Source: WHSV01 sp050694055 (GTDB lineage Bacteria > Actinomycetota > CADDZG01 > WHSQ01). From it: a DNA stretch of 64,000 nt. The translations under genes and the position numbers were made by a program. The stretch lies in assembly GCA_050694055.1 (NCBI GenBank), contig JBOGWX010000112.1, positions 4,407 to 68,406 of the forward strand, in the 5' to 3' direction. The notes under the pieces were generated by a model, which saw nothing but the letters and a program-made list of their open reading frames with translations, was not told where the DNA came from and made no database searches. Of the stretch, positions 1 to 10,249 are shown one piece after another. Numbering within the stretch: position 1 is the first letter of the stretch; each line of letters begins with the position of its first letter.

Positions 1-650
1 AGGGAGCCAGGTTGGGCCTCGCTTTCGACGGCGATGCCGACCGCGTGCTGGCCGTCGACGAGCGAGGGGAGCACGTTGACGGAGACCGCATTCTTGGACT
101 CACGGCGGTGCACCTGTCGGAGCTCGGTGAGCTCGACAACGGCATGGTGGTTGCAACCGTCATGTCGAACCTCGGTTTCAAGCGCGCGCTCGAGGAGCGG
201 GGCATAGAGGTCGTCTTCTCTCCCGTCGGCGACAAGTACGTCGCCGAAGCGATGGCGCAGCACGGCGCCGTTCTGGGGGGAGAGCAGTCGGGCCACGTCA
301 TCATGGGCAAGCACACCACGACCGGAGACGGCATCCTTACCGGGCTTCACCTCGCCGCCATAGTGGCCGGCTCGATCGAGCCGCTGTCGAAGCTCGCCCA
401 CTTCTTCGAGCCGTTCCCTCAGGTGCTGATCAACGTCGACGTCGCGGCCAAGCACATGCTCGAATCGCACGAGCCCCTGTGGGAGGAGGTCCGCTCCGTC
501 GAGAGGAGGCTCGGCGAGGAGGGCCGGGTACTGCTGAGGGCCTCGGGCACCGAGCCGCTCGTCCGCGTGATGGTCGAGGCGGCGGACCCCGCAACGGCGC
601 AAGCGGTGGCCGAGGACCTCGCCGGCACCGTGCGCGACTACCTGAACTAG
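1..650 (+). CDS. glmM: Phosphoglucosamine mutase, C-terminal part (cut by window edge)
   Basis: Converts glucosamine-6-phosphate to glucosamine-1-phosphate in the cytoplasm, the second step towards UDP-GlcNAc for peptidoglycan. The window enters the gene mid-way; the frame runs from base 3 and about 215 residues remain of a family that is normally about 450. The metal-binding loop FDGDADR is at the very start, the sugar-binding loop GGEQSGHV follows, and the phosphate-binding loop RASGTEPLVRV lies near the C terminus, so domains 3 and 4 are intact while the active-site serine region lies outside. It precedes glmS, the enzyme of the step before it, which makes the assignment to GlmM rather than another hexose phosphate mutase secure. 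Confidence 0.95.
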   Translation, partial: GARLGLAFDGDADRVLAVDERGEHVDGDRILGLTAVHLSELGELDNGMVVATVMSNLGFKRALEERGIEVVFSPVGDKYVAEAMAQHGAVLGGEQSGHVIMGKHTTTGDGILTGLHLAAIVAGSIEPLSKLAHFFEPFPQVLINVDVAAKHMLESHEPLWEEVRSVERRLGEEGRVLLRASGTEPLVRVMVEAADPATAQAVAEDLAGTVRDYLN

Positions 651-750
651 TGCCACCTCGCCGTAGAAGAAGTGGTCCCCGCGCCGGGTTCCGCGCGGCC
701 CCCGAGGTCATCTAGAATGCTCGTGCGAGAGGAATAAGCACCAGTTCATA

Positions 751-935
751 CGGATCCAGCGCCAGGGCTCCCGTGGAGGCGGCGAGCCGACGAGGTAGGG
801 GATCTCGAAAGGCCTCGCCCGGCAGGCGAGGCCGATTCGGCGGGTGACCCTCGGCCGGCCACGGTCGTGACGGTGCCGACAAAGCCCGGGAGCGATCCCG
901 GATCACAAACCGGCATCGAGGTGGCTCCTCTCCCG
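751..935 (+). ncRNA. glmS ribozyme/riboswitch (GlcN6P-responsive self-cleaving RNA)
   Basis: The 362-base gap before glmS matches the glmS ribozyme core. The cleavage site is predicted between A758 and G759, followed by GCGCCAG (759-765). P1 is formed by GGCTC (766-770) with GAGCC (784-788), then the invariant GACGAGG (789-795), then AGGGGATCTCGAAA (797-810, compare the family AGGGTTTATCGAA). A strong P2a hairpin joins 811-819 to 825-833, and TTCGGCGGGTGACCCTC (836-852) matches the family TTCGGCGGATGCCTCCC. P3/P4-like pairing and ATCACAAACCGGCATCGAGGTGG (split over about 911-933) close the domain. A candidate -10 box TAGAAT lies at 712-717. Known role: bound glucosamine-6-phosphate triggers cleavage and mRNA decay, lowering GlmS. 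Assigned by eye, not by covariance search. Confidence 0.92.
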
Positions 936-1012
936 CAGATCAATGCTGATTTGGCTCCGCGCGCCTTCATAGGGGAGAGCTGCCCGGAGCAACACAGAGA
1001 GGGGGTTAGTCC

Positions 1013-2848
<1,836 letters not shown>

Positions 2849-2881
2849 AAGGCAGCACCAGAGCCCGTAGGCTCATTGCTC

Positions 2882-4426
2882 GTGAAACCACTTTTGTCCC
2901 CCAGCGAGATGGCGGCTGCCGACGAGGCCACCATCGCGTCCGGGATCTCGGGCTTCACGCTCATGGACCGGGCGGGTCGCGCCGTCGCACGCGCCGCGAT
3001 CGGGCTGGCCGGACGGCGCTACGGTGCGCGCGTCGCAGTCGTGTGCGGCAAAGGGAACAACGGGGGCGATGGTTTCGCGGCGGCGCGCGTACTGCACCGC
3101 CACGGGGTAGCAGTGCGGTGTCTGTTGCTCTCGGACGCGCCGGAGTACCGGGGCGACGCCGCCGCTCACCTGCAGGCCATGGCCCATGCGGGGGTGACGC
3201 CCGAACCCTTCGACGCCGGTCGCTTGAGGGACCGCGACGTGGTCGTCGATGCGATCTTCGGCACCGGTTTCCGGGGGCCCGCCCAGGGCCGGCCCGCCGA
3301 GGCCATCGGGGCGATCAACGGAGGCGACGCCCGCGTCCTGGCGGTCGATATCCCCTCCGGGGTGGCGGGCGAGACCGGCGCGGTCGAGGGCCCTGCGGTG
3401 TCGGCCGAGGTGACGATCGCCCTGGCGGCCCAGAAACTCGGAACGGTGATGCCGCCCGGCTCCGTGCATGCGGGCAGAGTCGAGGTCGCCGACATCGGAA
3501 TCGAGACCGGCGAGGCGTCGGTGCTGCTGCCGGAGGCCGCCGACATCGCGGCGCTACTTCCCGTCAGAGCGACCGACGCACACAAGCGCAGTTCCGGCTC
3601 GGTGCTGGTGCTTGCCGGATCGGACGGCATGAGCGGCGCCGCCCTGCTCACCGTCCGGGGCGCGGCGCGCATGGAGGCCGGGTACGTGACGCTCGTCTCG
3701 ACCTCCTACGTCGACCACGCCAAGAGGTCCACGATCCCCGAGGCCGTGTCCCGCATCGTGGCCGGCCACTCCGAGTTGGGCCCCGAGGTGCTCGACGACT
3801 TCGCGCCGGACTTCGAGCGCGCCGATGCGGTAGCCGTCGGTCCGGGGCTCGGGAGGGGCGAGCGCCAGCGCGCACTGCTAGAGGCGGTCCTGGCGCAAGT
3901 CGATGCCCCGCTGGTGCTCGACGCCGACGCGCTGAACGTGCTGTCCGAGGACCGCGCGGCCCTCAGCAAGCGAGAGCGCCCTACGGTCATCACCCCGCAC
4001 CCCGGCGAGATGGGAGCGCTGATGCGGCGCGCGGGCGGCGAAGTTCAGTCCGACAGGCTCGCGGTCGCCCGCCGGGCCGCGCGAGAGCTCGGATGCATAG
4101 TGGTCCTGAAGGGGGCCGGCAGCATCGTGACCGGCCCCGAGGGCCCTGCGGTCGTGAACCCGACGGGGGGGCCGGAGCTCGCCACCGCGGGCACCGGCGA
4201 CGTGCTGACCGGAGTCGTGGCGGCGCTGCTCGCCGAGCGTCTCGACGCGAGCGACGCCGCGGTGGCGGGCGTCTTCGTGCACGGGCTGGCCGGCACGGCC
4301 GCGGGGCGCTCGAGTGGGGGCAGAGGCGTGGTGGCCTGGGACGTGGCCGAGGCGCTTCCCATCGCGGTGGGCGAGCTCTTCGAAAGCGCGACCGTCGCCA
4401 CCCGTCGCATTACCCTGAGCCGATGA
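2882..4426 (+). CDS. nnr: Bifunctional NAD(P)HX epimerase / ADP-dependent dehydratase
   Basis: Repairs hydrated NADH and NADPH. The N-terminal YjeF_N domain (about residues 1-210) epimerises R-NAD(P)HX, with the conserved stretch CGKGNNGGDGFAAAR. The C-terminal carbohydrate-kinase-like domain (about 220-505) dehydrates S-NAD(P)HX, with VITPHPGEM and a glycine-rich NPTGGPELATAGTGDVLTG active-site region. GTG 2882 is preferred because TAGGCT (2868-2873), a TANNNT -10 box, lies 8 nt upstream, suggesting a leaderless mRNA; TTG 2876 would add two residues. The stop codon overlaps the alr start (ATGA). The nnr-alr pairing is common in bacteria. Confidence 0.95.
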   Translation: MKPLLSPSEMAAADEATIASGISGFTLMDRAGRAVARAAIGLAGRRYGARVAVVCGKGNNGGDGFAAARVLHRHGVAVRCLLLSDAPEYRGDAAAHLQAMAHAGVTPEPFDAGRLRDRDVVVDAIFGTGFRGPAQGRPAEAIGAINGGDARVLAVDIPSGVAGETGAVEGPAVSAEVTIALAAQKLGTVMPPGSVHAGRVEVADIGIETGEASVLLPEAADIAALLPVRATDAHKRSSGSVLVLAGSDGMSGAALLTVRGAARMEAGYVTLVSTSYVDHAKRSTIPEAVSRIVAGHSELGPEVLDDFAPDFERADAVAVGPGLGRGERQRALLEAVLAQVDAPLVLDADALNVLSEDRAALSKRERPTVITPHPGEMGALMRRAGGEVQSDRLAVARRAARELGCIVVLKGAGSIVTGPEGPAVVNPTGGPELATAGTGDVLTGVVAALLAERLDASDAAVAGVFVHGLAGTAAGRSSGGRGVVAWDVAEALPIAVGELFESATVATRRITLSR

Positions 4427-5613
4427 ACGGACTCTCGAGGGACGAGGTCGAGGCACGCGGCCACGGGGTGTGGGCCGAGGTCGACCTTGCAGCAATTCGC
4501 CACAACATCATCGAGCTGCGGGCGAAGGCGCCCCGATCCGAGGTGATGGGCGTCGTCAAGGGCTATGCCTACGGTCACGGGAATCCGGCCTCTGCCGGGG
4601 CGATGGTTGCCGCCGGAGCGACCCGCCTCGGCGTGGCGCGCGTGGCCGAGGCCCTTCACCTGCGAGAGGCGGGCATCACGGTTCCCATTCACGTCTTCAC
4701 CGAGCCGCCGCCGCGCTCGGCCGCGACGATGCTGGGCTACGACCTGACCCCGTCGGTCTACAGCGAGGGCTTCGCCCGGAGCCTTTCGGACGCGGCCCTC
4801 GACGCCGGGCGACGTATAGGGGTTCACGTGAAGCTGGACAGCGGGATGCACCGGGTCGGAATCATGGCCTCGGACGTACCGGATGCAATTCGGACCCTGA
4901 AGGCGCTGGACGGCATCGTCATCGAGGGGGCCTGGAGCCACTTCGCCGTCGCCGATCTCCCCGACCATCCCTTCACTCGCAGGCAGTTCGAGCTCTTCAT
5001 CGAGCTCGTGGACGAGATCGAGGGGCTCATCGGCGGCTTGCGTTACAAGCACATGGCCAACTCGGCCGCCACGCTCTCGCTGCCGGAAGCACACTTCGAT
5101 ATCGTGCGGCCCGGAGTTGCGTCCTACGGACTGTGGCCCGGCCCCCAGCTCGCCGGCACCGCCGAGCTTCGTCCCGCACTGAGCCTACGCGCTCGGATCA
5201 ACGCCTCGAAGGTTGTGGCGGCGGGGGAGCGTCTGTCCTACGGACTGCGCTACGAGCTCGAGCGTGACTCCCGGGTGGTCACCGTTCCCGCGGGCTACGC
5301 CGACGGTTACGACCGGGGATTCTCCGGTCGAGCCGACGTATTGATCGAGGGGCGGCGCCACCGCGTCTCGGGGACCGTTTGCATGGATCAGTTCCTCGTG
5401 GACGTCGGCGACCGATCCGTCGGCATCGGTGCCGTCGCCACGCTGATCGGCCCGGACGGTGGCGAGCACATCACGGCCGAGGAACTGGCGACAGAGATCG
5501 GAACCATCAACTACGAGATAACGACACGCATCGCTTCGAGAGTGCCGCGCGTCTACCTGAACGAGACGGCGAACGAGCTCGTGACCGACGCCGTTGAGGC
5601 TACGACGAAGTGA
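4423..5613 (+). CDS. alr: Alanine racemase
   Basis: PLP-dependent interconversion of L- and D-alanine, supplying D-Ala for peptidoglycan. It has 396 aa, a normal length. The PLP lysine is K46 in VVKGYAYGHG; most homologues read VVKADAYGHG, so the two residues after the lysine are unusual, but the following YGHG is kept. The second catalytic base lies in PAGYADGYDRG, and CMDQFLVDVG follows in the C-terminal beta domain. ATG 4423 overlaps the upstream stop by 4 nt, which fixes the start even though the frame is open far upstream. The gene is second in a four-gene, translationally coupled operon. Confidence 0.95.
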   Translation: MNGLSRDEVEARGHGVWAEVDLAAIRHNIIELRAKAPRSEVMGVVKGYAYGHGNPASAGAMVAAGATRLGVARVAEALHLREAGITVPIHVFTEPPPRSAATMLGYDLTPSVYSEGFARSLSDAALDAGRRIGVHVKLDSGMHRVGIMASDVPDAIRTLKALDGIVIEGAWSHFAVADLPDHPFTRRQFELFIELVDEIEGLIGGLRYKHMANSAATLSLPEAHFDIVRPGVASYGLWPGPQLAGTAELRPALSLRARINASKVVAAGERLSYGLRYELERDSRVVTVPAGYADGYDRGFSGRADVLIEGRRHRVSGTVCMDQFLVDVGDRSVGIGAVATLIGPDGGEHITAEELATEIGTINYEITTRIASRVPRVYLNETANELVTDAVEATTK

Positions 5614-6653
5614 AGAGGTCCAGCGGAGTAGCCCTGGCCACCGCGGCCGCCGGGCTTGCGGTGGGAGTAGTCGCGGAGCGTATGGCTCTGAAGAAGCGAC
5701 GTGCGCGCGACGTGGAAGTGGACCAGGAGTTCGGCGCGAGACGTGGCGAACGCACCCATCGAGTCGAACTGCCGGATGGGGCGCGCCTCTTCGTCGAGGA
5801 GATCGGCCCCCGCTCCAAGAGAGGCGTCGTCTTCGTCCACGGCTCCGCGCTGCGCACGGACATGTGGCACTACCAGATGGACGCGTTCGAGGGCCGGAGG
5901 CTGATCCTCTACGACCTGCGCGGCCACGGCTTGTCGCAGCCGAAGGGGGATGCCGGCTTCACGATCGAACAGCTCGCCCGAGACCTGCTCGCCGTCATCG
6001 ACGATGCTCGTCTGGAAGAGGTCGTGATCGTGGGCCACTCGGTCGGAGGGATGGTCGCGCAGCAATTGTGCCTGGATCATCCCGAGCAACAGGGCGATCG
6101 CATCAAGGGCCTCGCCTTGCTCAACACGACCTACGGGCCGGCGATCGAGACCGCGCTCGGAGGGGCGGCCATCGCTCGCCTCGAGCGCGCTGCGCGCCGT
6201 CCCTTCGACTTGCTCGGAAGTCACTCGGCGCGACTCGACAAGCTGCGCGCCGTCATCAAGCCCTCGGACGCGATGTTCTGGGGCGTTTCCTTCGCGGCTT
6301 TCGGACCTCAGGCGTCCGCGCACCAGATCGACTTCGTCTACGACATGACGGCCGAGACTGCGACCGATGTGATCTTCGATCTCATCAAGTCCTACAGGGA
6401 TTTCGATGCGCGCGACCGGCTCGACGAGATCACGGTGCCGTGTCTGGTCGTCGGCGGCACCGAGGATCGCCTCACACTGAGTGACGCGTCGAGCTATCTC
6501 GCCGACCATCTGCCCAAAGCGGAGTTCCACCTCTTGGAGGGCGTCGGTCACATGTCCATGATGGAGAGGCACCGTGAGGTCAATGAGATGCTCGAGCGGC
6601 TCTTCGCCGACACTCTGGGCCGCCGCCGAGCGAAGCCGAAAGGGAGCTCATGA
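5610..6653 (+). CDS. Alpha/beta hydrolase, membrane-anchored or exported
   Basis: Hydrolase of the alpha/beta fold, substrate unknown. Residues 7-23 form one hydrophobic segment followed by a basic KKRRAR stretch, which looks like an N-terminal anchor with the enzyme facing out or tethered at the membrane. Motifs are oxyanion-hole HGSALR (78-83), nucleophile elbow GHSVGG with Ser144, an acid in GGTEDR and the histidine in GVGHMS. GTG 5610 overlaps the alr stop as GTGA. In many actinobacteria an alpha/beta hydrolase sits between alr and tsaE. Here the M29 peptidase follows instead, and the tsa genes are 9 kb further on. A haloperoxidase-like or lipase-like activity cannot be chosen from sequence alone. 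Confidence 0.85.
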   Translation: MKRSSGVALATAAAGLAVGVVAERMALKKRRARDVEVDQEFGARRGERTHRVELPDGARLFVEEIGPRSKRGVVFVHGSALRTDMWHYQMDAFEGRRLILYDLRGHGLSQPKGDAGFTIEQLARDLLAVIDDARLEEVVIVGHSVGGMVAQQLCLDHPEQQGDRIKGLALLNTTYGPAIETALGGAAIARLERAARRPFDLLGSHSARLDKLRAVIKPSDAMFWGVSFAAFGPQASAHQIDFVYDMTAETATDVIFDLIKSYRDFDARDRLDEITVPCLVVGGTEDRLTLSDASSYLADHLPKAEFHLLEGVGHMSMMERHREVNEMLERLFADTLGRRRAKPKGSS

Positions 6654-7753
6654 AGGACTCGAGAGCAGAGAGACTTGCCGACATCCTGGTCGACTACTCG
6701 ACCGAGGTGACCAAGGACGACCTGGTGATGATCAGCGGGTCCTACGTCGCCGAGCCCCTCATCCTCGCCATTTACGAGAGATGCCTCAAGCGCGGCGCCC
6801 ACCCCACCATCAGGGCATCCATCCCCGCAGCCGAGCCACTGCTCTACCGGCACGCGCAGGACCACCAGCTCGAGTACATCTGGGCCACCGACAGATGGAT
6901 CTACGACCACATCGACGTCAGCTTCTCGATCATTTCCGATACCAACACCCGTCAACTGTCGAAGACGGACCCTGCCAGGCAAGTGGTGAGGAGCAAGGCG
7001 CGCGAACCGCTTCTCGAGCGCTTCTTCGAGCGGTCGGCCAACGGCGAGGTGCGCTGGAACGTCACGCTCTTCCCGACCGAGGCGCACGCGATGGATGCCG
7101 AGATGAGCCTCGCCGAATACGAGGACTTCTTCTACGGAGCCTGCCTCATTGATACGGATGATCCGGTCGACGAGTGGAAGAAGACCGCCGCTCGCCACGC
7201 CGCGCTCATCGAATGGTTCAAGGGTCGTAACGAGGTACACATCACCGGCGAGGGCACGGACCTGACGCTCGAGGTCGCGGACCGCACCTGGCTGCCGGCG
7301 GACGGCAAGGAGAACTTCCCCGACGGCGAGATCTTCACCGGGCCCATCGAGACGGCCACGCGTGGCCACGTCATGTTCAGCTTTCCTGCCAATTACGGGG
7401 GCCAGAGCGTGGAGGGCATCCGACTCGAGTTCGCCGACGGCAGGATCGTCGACGCGCGCGCGACGAAGAACGAGGACTTTCTCATCAAGACCCTCGACAC
7501 CGACGAAGGGGCGCGCGTCCTCGGCGAGATCGGGATAGGCACCAACTACGGCATCACCGACTACACCGGCGAGGTCCTGCTCGACGAGAAGATAGGCGGC
7601 ACCGTTCACCTCGCGACCGGCGCCTCTTATCCCGAGTCGGGCGGCACCAACAAGTCGGCGGTGCACTGGGACATGGTCTGTGACCTGCGGCGTGGTGGGC
7701 GCGTCACGGTGGACGGAGATCCGCTGATGGAGGACGGCAAGCTGCTCGTCTAG
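6650..7753 (+). CDS. M29-family metallo-aminopeptidase (PepS/AmpS-like)
   Basis: Cytoplasmic leucyl-type aminopeptidase that removes N-terminal residues using two metal ions. Its 367 aa match thermophilic aminopeptidases of family M29 (about 370-410 aa). The expected ligands are visible in order: a glutamate in NFPDGEIFTGPIE, a glutamate in GEIGIGTNYGI, the histidine of GTVHLATG, and the H-x-D pair of SAVHWDMVCD. ATG 6650 overlaps the hydrolase stop by 4 nt, so it is the last gene of the nnr-alr-hydrolase-peptidase operon. It may recycle peptides released during cell-wall turnover, but that link is inference from position only. Confidence 0.93.
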   Translation: MKDSRAERLADILVDYSTEVTKDDLVMISGSYVAEPLILAIYERCLKRGAHPTIRASIPAAEPLLYRHAQDHQLEYIWATDRWIYDHIDVSFSIISDTNTRQLSKTDPARQVVRSKAREPLLERFFERSANGEVRWNVTLFPTEAHAMDAEMSLAEYEDFFYGACLIDTDDPVDEWKKTAARHAALIEWFKGRNEVHITGEGTDLTLEVADRTWLPADGKENFPDGEIFTGPIETATRGHVMFSFPANYGGQSVEGIRLEFADGRIVDARATKNEDFLIKTLDTDEGARVLGEIGIGTNYGITDYTGEVLLDEKIGGTVHLATGASYPESGGTNKSAVHWDMVCDLRRGGRVTVDGDPLMEDGKLLV

Positions 7754-7766
7754 CCGTGGGCGCCGG

Positions 7767-8906
7767 TTAGCCGGGCATGGCCCGGCTGCCCGCCGCCAGC
7801 AGCAGCGCTGCGGCGGCCAGCACGAGCAGTCCCACCGGCAGGGTCGCCGCTCCGGCGACTCCGCCGACCAGCGCAGGACCCACGACGAAACCGAAGTACG
7901 CAACCGTCGTTACGCGCGCGATGGCGCTTCCTTGTGCACCGGGCCCGCCGACTCGGCCGGCGACCCCGAAGATCAGCGGCGCAACGACGGAGATCGACAG
8001 TCCGGTGACCGCCACGCCGGCCAGAGCAACCGGCGCGCTCGGGGCGAGGGCGACCGCGGTCGCGCCGGCGCTGCCGAAGAGCCCGGCGGCACCGATCAGC
8101 TGCTTCTCGCCGAAGTGGCGCGACACGCTCTGAGTCAGGGCGCGGCCCGCGACCATCGACCCCGCGAGGACTCCGGGCCCGAGCCCACCGATGAACGCGC
8201 TGCCCCCCAGCGTCTCCTCGAGATGGATGGCGCTCCACGACAGAAGCCCGTCCTCGATGAGGAACGCGAGGGCGCAGAGCGCTCCCAAGAGCCCGAGCTG
8301 GGGCGTCATGCGGACGCGCTTGCGCGCGCCCTTACGAACGGCGGGAAGGTCGACCCCCGGCAGCCACAGGCCCACGACCACCACCGCCACGGCCAGGACG
8401 GGCAGCACCTCCGCCGGTCCGGCTCCGGCCTCGCGCGCCGCGCCGACCGCAGGACTCGAGACGAGCACGCCGGCGGAGAAGAGCGCGTGCATACCGCCCA
8501 TGATCCTGGCGTCGTTGGCGCTCTCGTAGACCGAGGCGGAACCGTTGATGAAGACGTCGTAGGCACCCGAGGCGGCGCCCATCACGGTCAGCGCAACGAG
8601 AAAGGCCGGCATGCCGCGCGTGAACATCAGTGGAGGAATCGTCAGCGCGAAGACGAGCGCGCCGGGAAGCAGGGTCCTGCTCCCCAGCCGGTCGGACAGC
8701 CTTCCGGCGCTCAGCATGCCCCCTATGGCGCCCAGCGCGATGAACAGCAGCGCTCGGCCCAAGGTCGCGTCGGTGGCGCCAACCTGGTTCTTGATGTCGG
8801 GAAGGAGCGCTCCCCAGCCGCCCCAGAAGACTCCGAAGACGCCGAACGCGGCCCACAACCGAGCGACGGTTCGGGGGTGCGCCCGGCCGGCGGTCTCTGT
8901 GCGCAT
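7767..8906 (-). CDS. MFS transporter, 12 membrane segments
   Basis: Major facilitator permease of about 379 aa, substrate unknown. The first loop carries the family A-motif as GRLSDRLGSRTLLPG, and the C-terminal half repeats the pattern with long Ala/Gly/Val-rich helices. ATG 8906 (MRTETAGR) is chosen because the 16 extra residues from GTG 8954 look non-coding; neither has a convincing ribosome site. The gene is convergent with the aminopeptidase, 13 nt apart, and divergent from the multicopper oxidase cassette. Multidrug or sugar export are possible roles. Confidence 0.85.
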   Translation of the reverse strand: MRTETAGRAHPRTVARLWAAFGVFGVFWGGWGALLPDIKNQVGATDATLGRALLFIALGAIGGMLSAGRLSDRLGSRTLLPGALVFALTIPPLMFTRGMPAFLVALTVMGAASGAYDVFINGSASVYESANDARIMGGMHALFSAGVLVSSPAVGAAREAGAGPAEVLPVLAVAVVVVGLWLPGVDLPAVRKGARKRVRMTPQLGLLGALCALAFLIEDGLLSWSAIHLEETLGGSAFIGGLGPGVLAGSMVAGRALTQSVSRHFGEKQLIGAAGLFGSAGATAVALAPSAPVALAGVAVTGLSISVVAPLIFGVAGRVGGPGAQGSAIARVTTVAYFGFVVGPALVGGVAGAATLPVGLLVLAAAALLLAAGSRAMPG

Positions 8907-9075
8907 CTCAGGAGTTAAACAAATGCGCCCAGGCGGACATTTCCCACCGGACACGCTTCAGCGTCGCCATCCAGCTTTTCGTCCCGTCACCCATCGCGGT
9001 CCGGCTAATGGCTCGGTGCGGACCAAACCCCGGATCGAGTCGTCCCTGCCGACCGGACCTTAGTTCGGGGTATTA

Positions 9076-9089
9076 TTAGCCAAGCCTAA
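9076..9089. promoter_or_regulatory. DtxR/MntR-superfamily-like operator
   Basis: TTAGCCAAGCCTAA is a near-palindrome, one base away from TTAGGCAAGCCTAA and close to actinobacterial IdeR/MntR boxes. It lies in an AT-rich island (TATTATTAG...CCTAAATATGAAC) 57 nt before the multicopper oxidase start, where a promoter is expected. It suggests iron or manganese repression of the oxidase-permease-cupredoxin operon. Inference from pattern; the regulator gene is not in the window. Confidence 0.5.
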
Positions 9090-9145
9090 ATATGAACTTA
9101 GATAGACCTTGACGAACTAGAGCAGCACGCCTAACTTCTTGTCCC

Positions 9146-10249
9146 ATGAAGGCGGCTGTCTCAGGAGATCGCGGAGGCGAAATGGGTCCGAAAGAGAGAT
9201 CGTGGCCGAGACACGGCCGGTCGAGTCGCATCGATCGGCGTAGGTTCCTGCGCCGGCTGGGGGCGAGCTCGGCACTCGGAGGAGCGGCCGTGCTCGGAGG
9301 CCGCGAGGCGTTGTACGGCTCGGGCCCGATGGCCCCCGTAGCGGCACAGGCAAGCGGAGGGCATCAGGGCGACAACGGGCATCTGGGCGGCACCGTGGGC
9401 GAGGTGGACAACGAACGCAACGGTTTCGACCCGCACGAGATCCTGACCGACTTCGACCCCGGGGAAGTGTCCCAGGACGCCGGCGGGCGCACCGTGCGCG
9501 AGTACGAGTTCGTGACCATCGACAAGGAGATCGAGGTCGCGCCCGGCGTCTTCTTTCCCGCCTGGACCTACAACGGACGCGTGCCGGGACCGACGATCCG
9601 GGCCACCGAGGGAGATCGCATGCGCGTCACGCTGGTCAATGCCTCGGCGCACCCTCATACCATTCACTTCCACGGGTTCCACTCCGCGTCGGTGGACGGC
9701 ATCCCCGGGGCCGGAGAGGCGCTGCCGGGGGAGAGCTTCACCTACGACTTCATCGCCGAGCCGTTCGGCACGCATCTCTATCACTGCCACTCGCTGCCGC
9801 TGGTGCAGCACATTCACCGGGGCCTTTACGGCGCGTTCATCGTCGACCCCAAGCAGGGCCGGCCCGACGCCCACGAGATGGTCATGGTCATGAACGGCTT
9901 CGACACCAACTTCGACGGTGGGAATGAGATCTACGCGCTCAACACCGTTGCGTTCGCCTACTCGAAGAAGCCGATTCGGATCAACGCGGGCGAGCTGCAG
10001 CGAGCTCATGTGATCAACGTCACCGAGTTCGACCCGATCAACTCGATTCACATCCATGCGAACTTCTTCAACCTCTTCCGCACCGGAACCTCGCTCGAGC
10101 CGGACGAGTTCACCGACACCATCTCGATGGGTCAGGCCGAGCGGCACATGATCGAGTTCACCTACGACCAGCCGGGCAACTTCATCTTCCACGCGCACGT
10201 CACCGAGTTCATCGATCTCGGCTGGCTGAGCGCCTTCGAGGTGGTCTGA
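9146..10249 (+). CDS. Tat-exported two-domain multicopper oxidase
   Basis: Secreted copper oxidase of 367 aa. The N terminus has a Tat signal, RRRFLRRLG (31-39), and a hydrophobic core ending near AQA 69. Domain 1 has HTIHFHGFHS (171-180) and HLYHCHSLPLVQHIH (210-224), which supply type 2/3 histidines plus a type 1 copper site (Cys214 with flanking His). Domain 2 has IHIHA (301-305) and FHAHVTEF (348-355) but no type 1 Cys. A single T1 site in domain 1 resembles type C two-domain oxidases or NirK-type proteins. ATG 9146 keeps the full Tat region; ATG 9182 is possible. Together with the ZIP permease and the cupredoxin it probably oxidises a metal ion, Fe(II), Mn(II) or Cu(I), outside the membrane. 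Confidence 0.9.
   Translation: MKAAVSGDRGGEMGPKERSWPRHGRSSRIDRRRFLRRLGASSALGGAAVLGGREALYGSGPMAPVAAQASGGHQGDNGHLGGTVGEVDNERNGFDPHEILTDFDPGEVSQDAGGRTVREYEFVTIDKEIEVAPGVFFPAWTYNGRVPGPTIRATEGDRMRVTLVNASAHPHTIHFHGFHSASVDGIPGAGEALPGESFTYDFIAEPFGTHLYHCHSLPLVQHIHRGLYGAFIVDPKQGRPDAHEMVMVMNGFDTNFDGGNEIYALNTVAFAYSKKPIRINAGELQRAHVINVTEFDPINSIHIHANFFNLFRTGTSLEPDEFTDTISMGQAERHMIEFTYDQPGNFIFHAHVTEFIDLGWLSAFEVV

Noticed and set aside
3043..4422. Long open frame ahead of and continuous with alr
   Set aside because: It lies entirely over nnr in another frame and encodes an Arg/Gly-rich, non-protein-like sequence; the ATG at 4423 with the ATGA overlap is the true alr start.
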